Below are positions 63,798 to 64,000 of a stretch of 64,000 nucleotides of DNA, piece by piece. The stretch covers positions 242,837-306,836 of the forward strand of contig NZ_VHQH01000040.1 in the NCBI RefSeq assembly GCF_006517535.1, in the 5' to 3' direction. How positions within the stretch are numbered: position 1 is the first letter of the stretch; each line of letters starts with the position of its first letter. Source of the stretch: Schumannella sp. 10F1B-5-1. Its GTDB lineage: Bacteria; Actinomycetota; Actinomycetes; Actinomycetales; Microbacteriaceae. Under the pieces are notes generated by a model. It did no database searches and had not been told where the DNA came from. It worked only from the letters and a program-made list of their open reading frames with translations. The translations under genes and the position numbers were made by a program.

Positions 63798-63827
63798 TTG
63801 CGGGATCGGATCCGAGCGGTTTACGAT
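63784..63827 (+). promoter_or_regulatory. Putative rRNA operon promoter
   Basis: -35 TTGCGG (63798-63803), 18-nt spacer, -10 TACGAT (63822-63827). GATCGGATCC occurs twice as a direct repeat exactly 20 bp apart (63784-63793 and 63804-63813), and GATCCCG-ACTTG-CGGGATC overlaps the -35. The repeats suggest a regulator or UP-like contact on one face of the helix. Confidence 0.6.
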
Positions 63828-64000
63828 GGGGTTCCTCACTCGGACGAGTCGCTGCTTCTGCAGCGCGTGGCATCGGGCGACGTTCTGTCGCTGGATCAGC
63901 CGCCCACTCGAGCGGGGTGGAGAGTAGCCCTGAACCGAGCTCGAAAGAGCGAAGTTCTTGTGCGTCCGATCCTTGAGAACTCAACAGCGTGCACTATGTC
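63828..64000 (+). other. Leader of an rRNA operon (16S gene just beyond window)
   Basis: The sequence CTTGAGAACTCAACAGCGTG near 63970-63990 matches the conserved actinobacterial pre-16S leader (antitermination/processing region, like the Mycobacterium TTTGAGAACTCAATAGTGTG). No 16S sequence itself is visible before base 64000. Confidence 0.75.

Noticed and set aside
63613..64000. Start of the 16S rRNA gene inside the window
   Set aside because: Only the conserved leader near 63970-63990 is seen; the typical 5' end of 16S rRNA is not reached.

Overview
The window is one continuous stretch of a high-GC (about 70% by eye) actinobacterial chromosome. Gene order, heavy use of GTG starts, leaderless promoters and actinobacteria-specific families (ClgR, DUF3046, PriA-type HisA, DUF1844, GluABCD) point to the family Microbacteriaceae; I cannot name the genus. 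It is almost entirely core chromosome, with no insertion sequence, phage or CRISPR array, and one small cassette that looks inserted.

Layout. 1-6.7 kb: end of an aldo/keto reductase, a TetR regulator with a distant perfect operator, an M16 peptidase, a phosphatase-fold protein, a GNAT protein, dapB with a membrane partner, and an OsmC-SDR pair. 6.7-11.6 kb: thyX, a palindrome-flanked DUF559/Vsr-like gene, dapA and the RNase J gene. 11.7-14.7 kb: a MacAB-like three-gene ABC export system. 14.8-29.6 kb: division, repair and RNA modification in the conserved order ftsK-pgsA-cinA-clgR-DUF3046-recA-recX-miaB-miaA-dapF, then an RsmC-like methyltransferase, hflX, lexA and a divergent LysM gene that looks like an SOS-induced division inhibitor. 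29.7-34.5 kb: hisC-hisB-hisH-hisA, an SseB-like gene and DUF1844. 34.6-37 kb: infC (apparent ATC start)-rpmI-rplT and a TrmH-type methyltransferase. 37.1-40.6 kb: gluABCD glutamate importer. 40.7-44.2 kb: pheST. 45.0-52.2 kb: the overlapping argCJBDFH operon, preceded by a possible leaderless Arg-rich leader ORF. 52.3-63.6 kb: mpg, an LLM oxidoreductase, a SatD-like pair, DUF817 and DUF2207 proteins, tyrS and a 1,272-residue disordered membrane protein. 63.6-64 kb: promoter and leader of an rRNA operon whose 16S gene must start just beyond the window.

How it works together. The SOS regulon is visible as a unit: LexA-type boxes lie before recA and between lexA and the LysM gene. Lysine/cell-wall genes (dapB, dapA, dapF) are scattered, each under its own leaderless promoter. 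The arg operon has neither argR nor argG in its usual place, which makes the Arg-rich leader ORF a candidate control element.

Main points for follow-up: (1) the palindrome-DUF559-palindrome cassette at 7541-8728; (2) the possible arginine leader peptide at 45014-45097; (3) strong over-representation of GGATGC/GCATCC on both strands, including inverted pairs in stem-loops downstream of genes; (4) about twenty promoters with a TAnnnT hexamer 6-10 nt before the start codon, most at exactly 6 nt.
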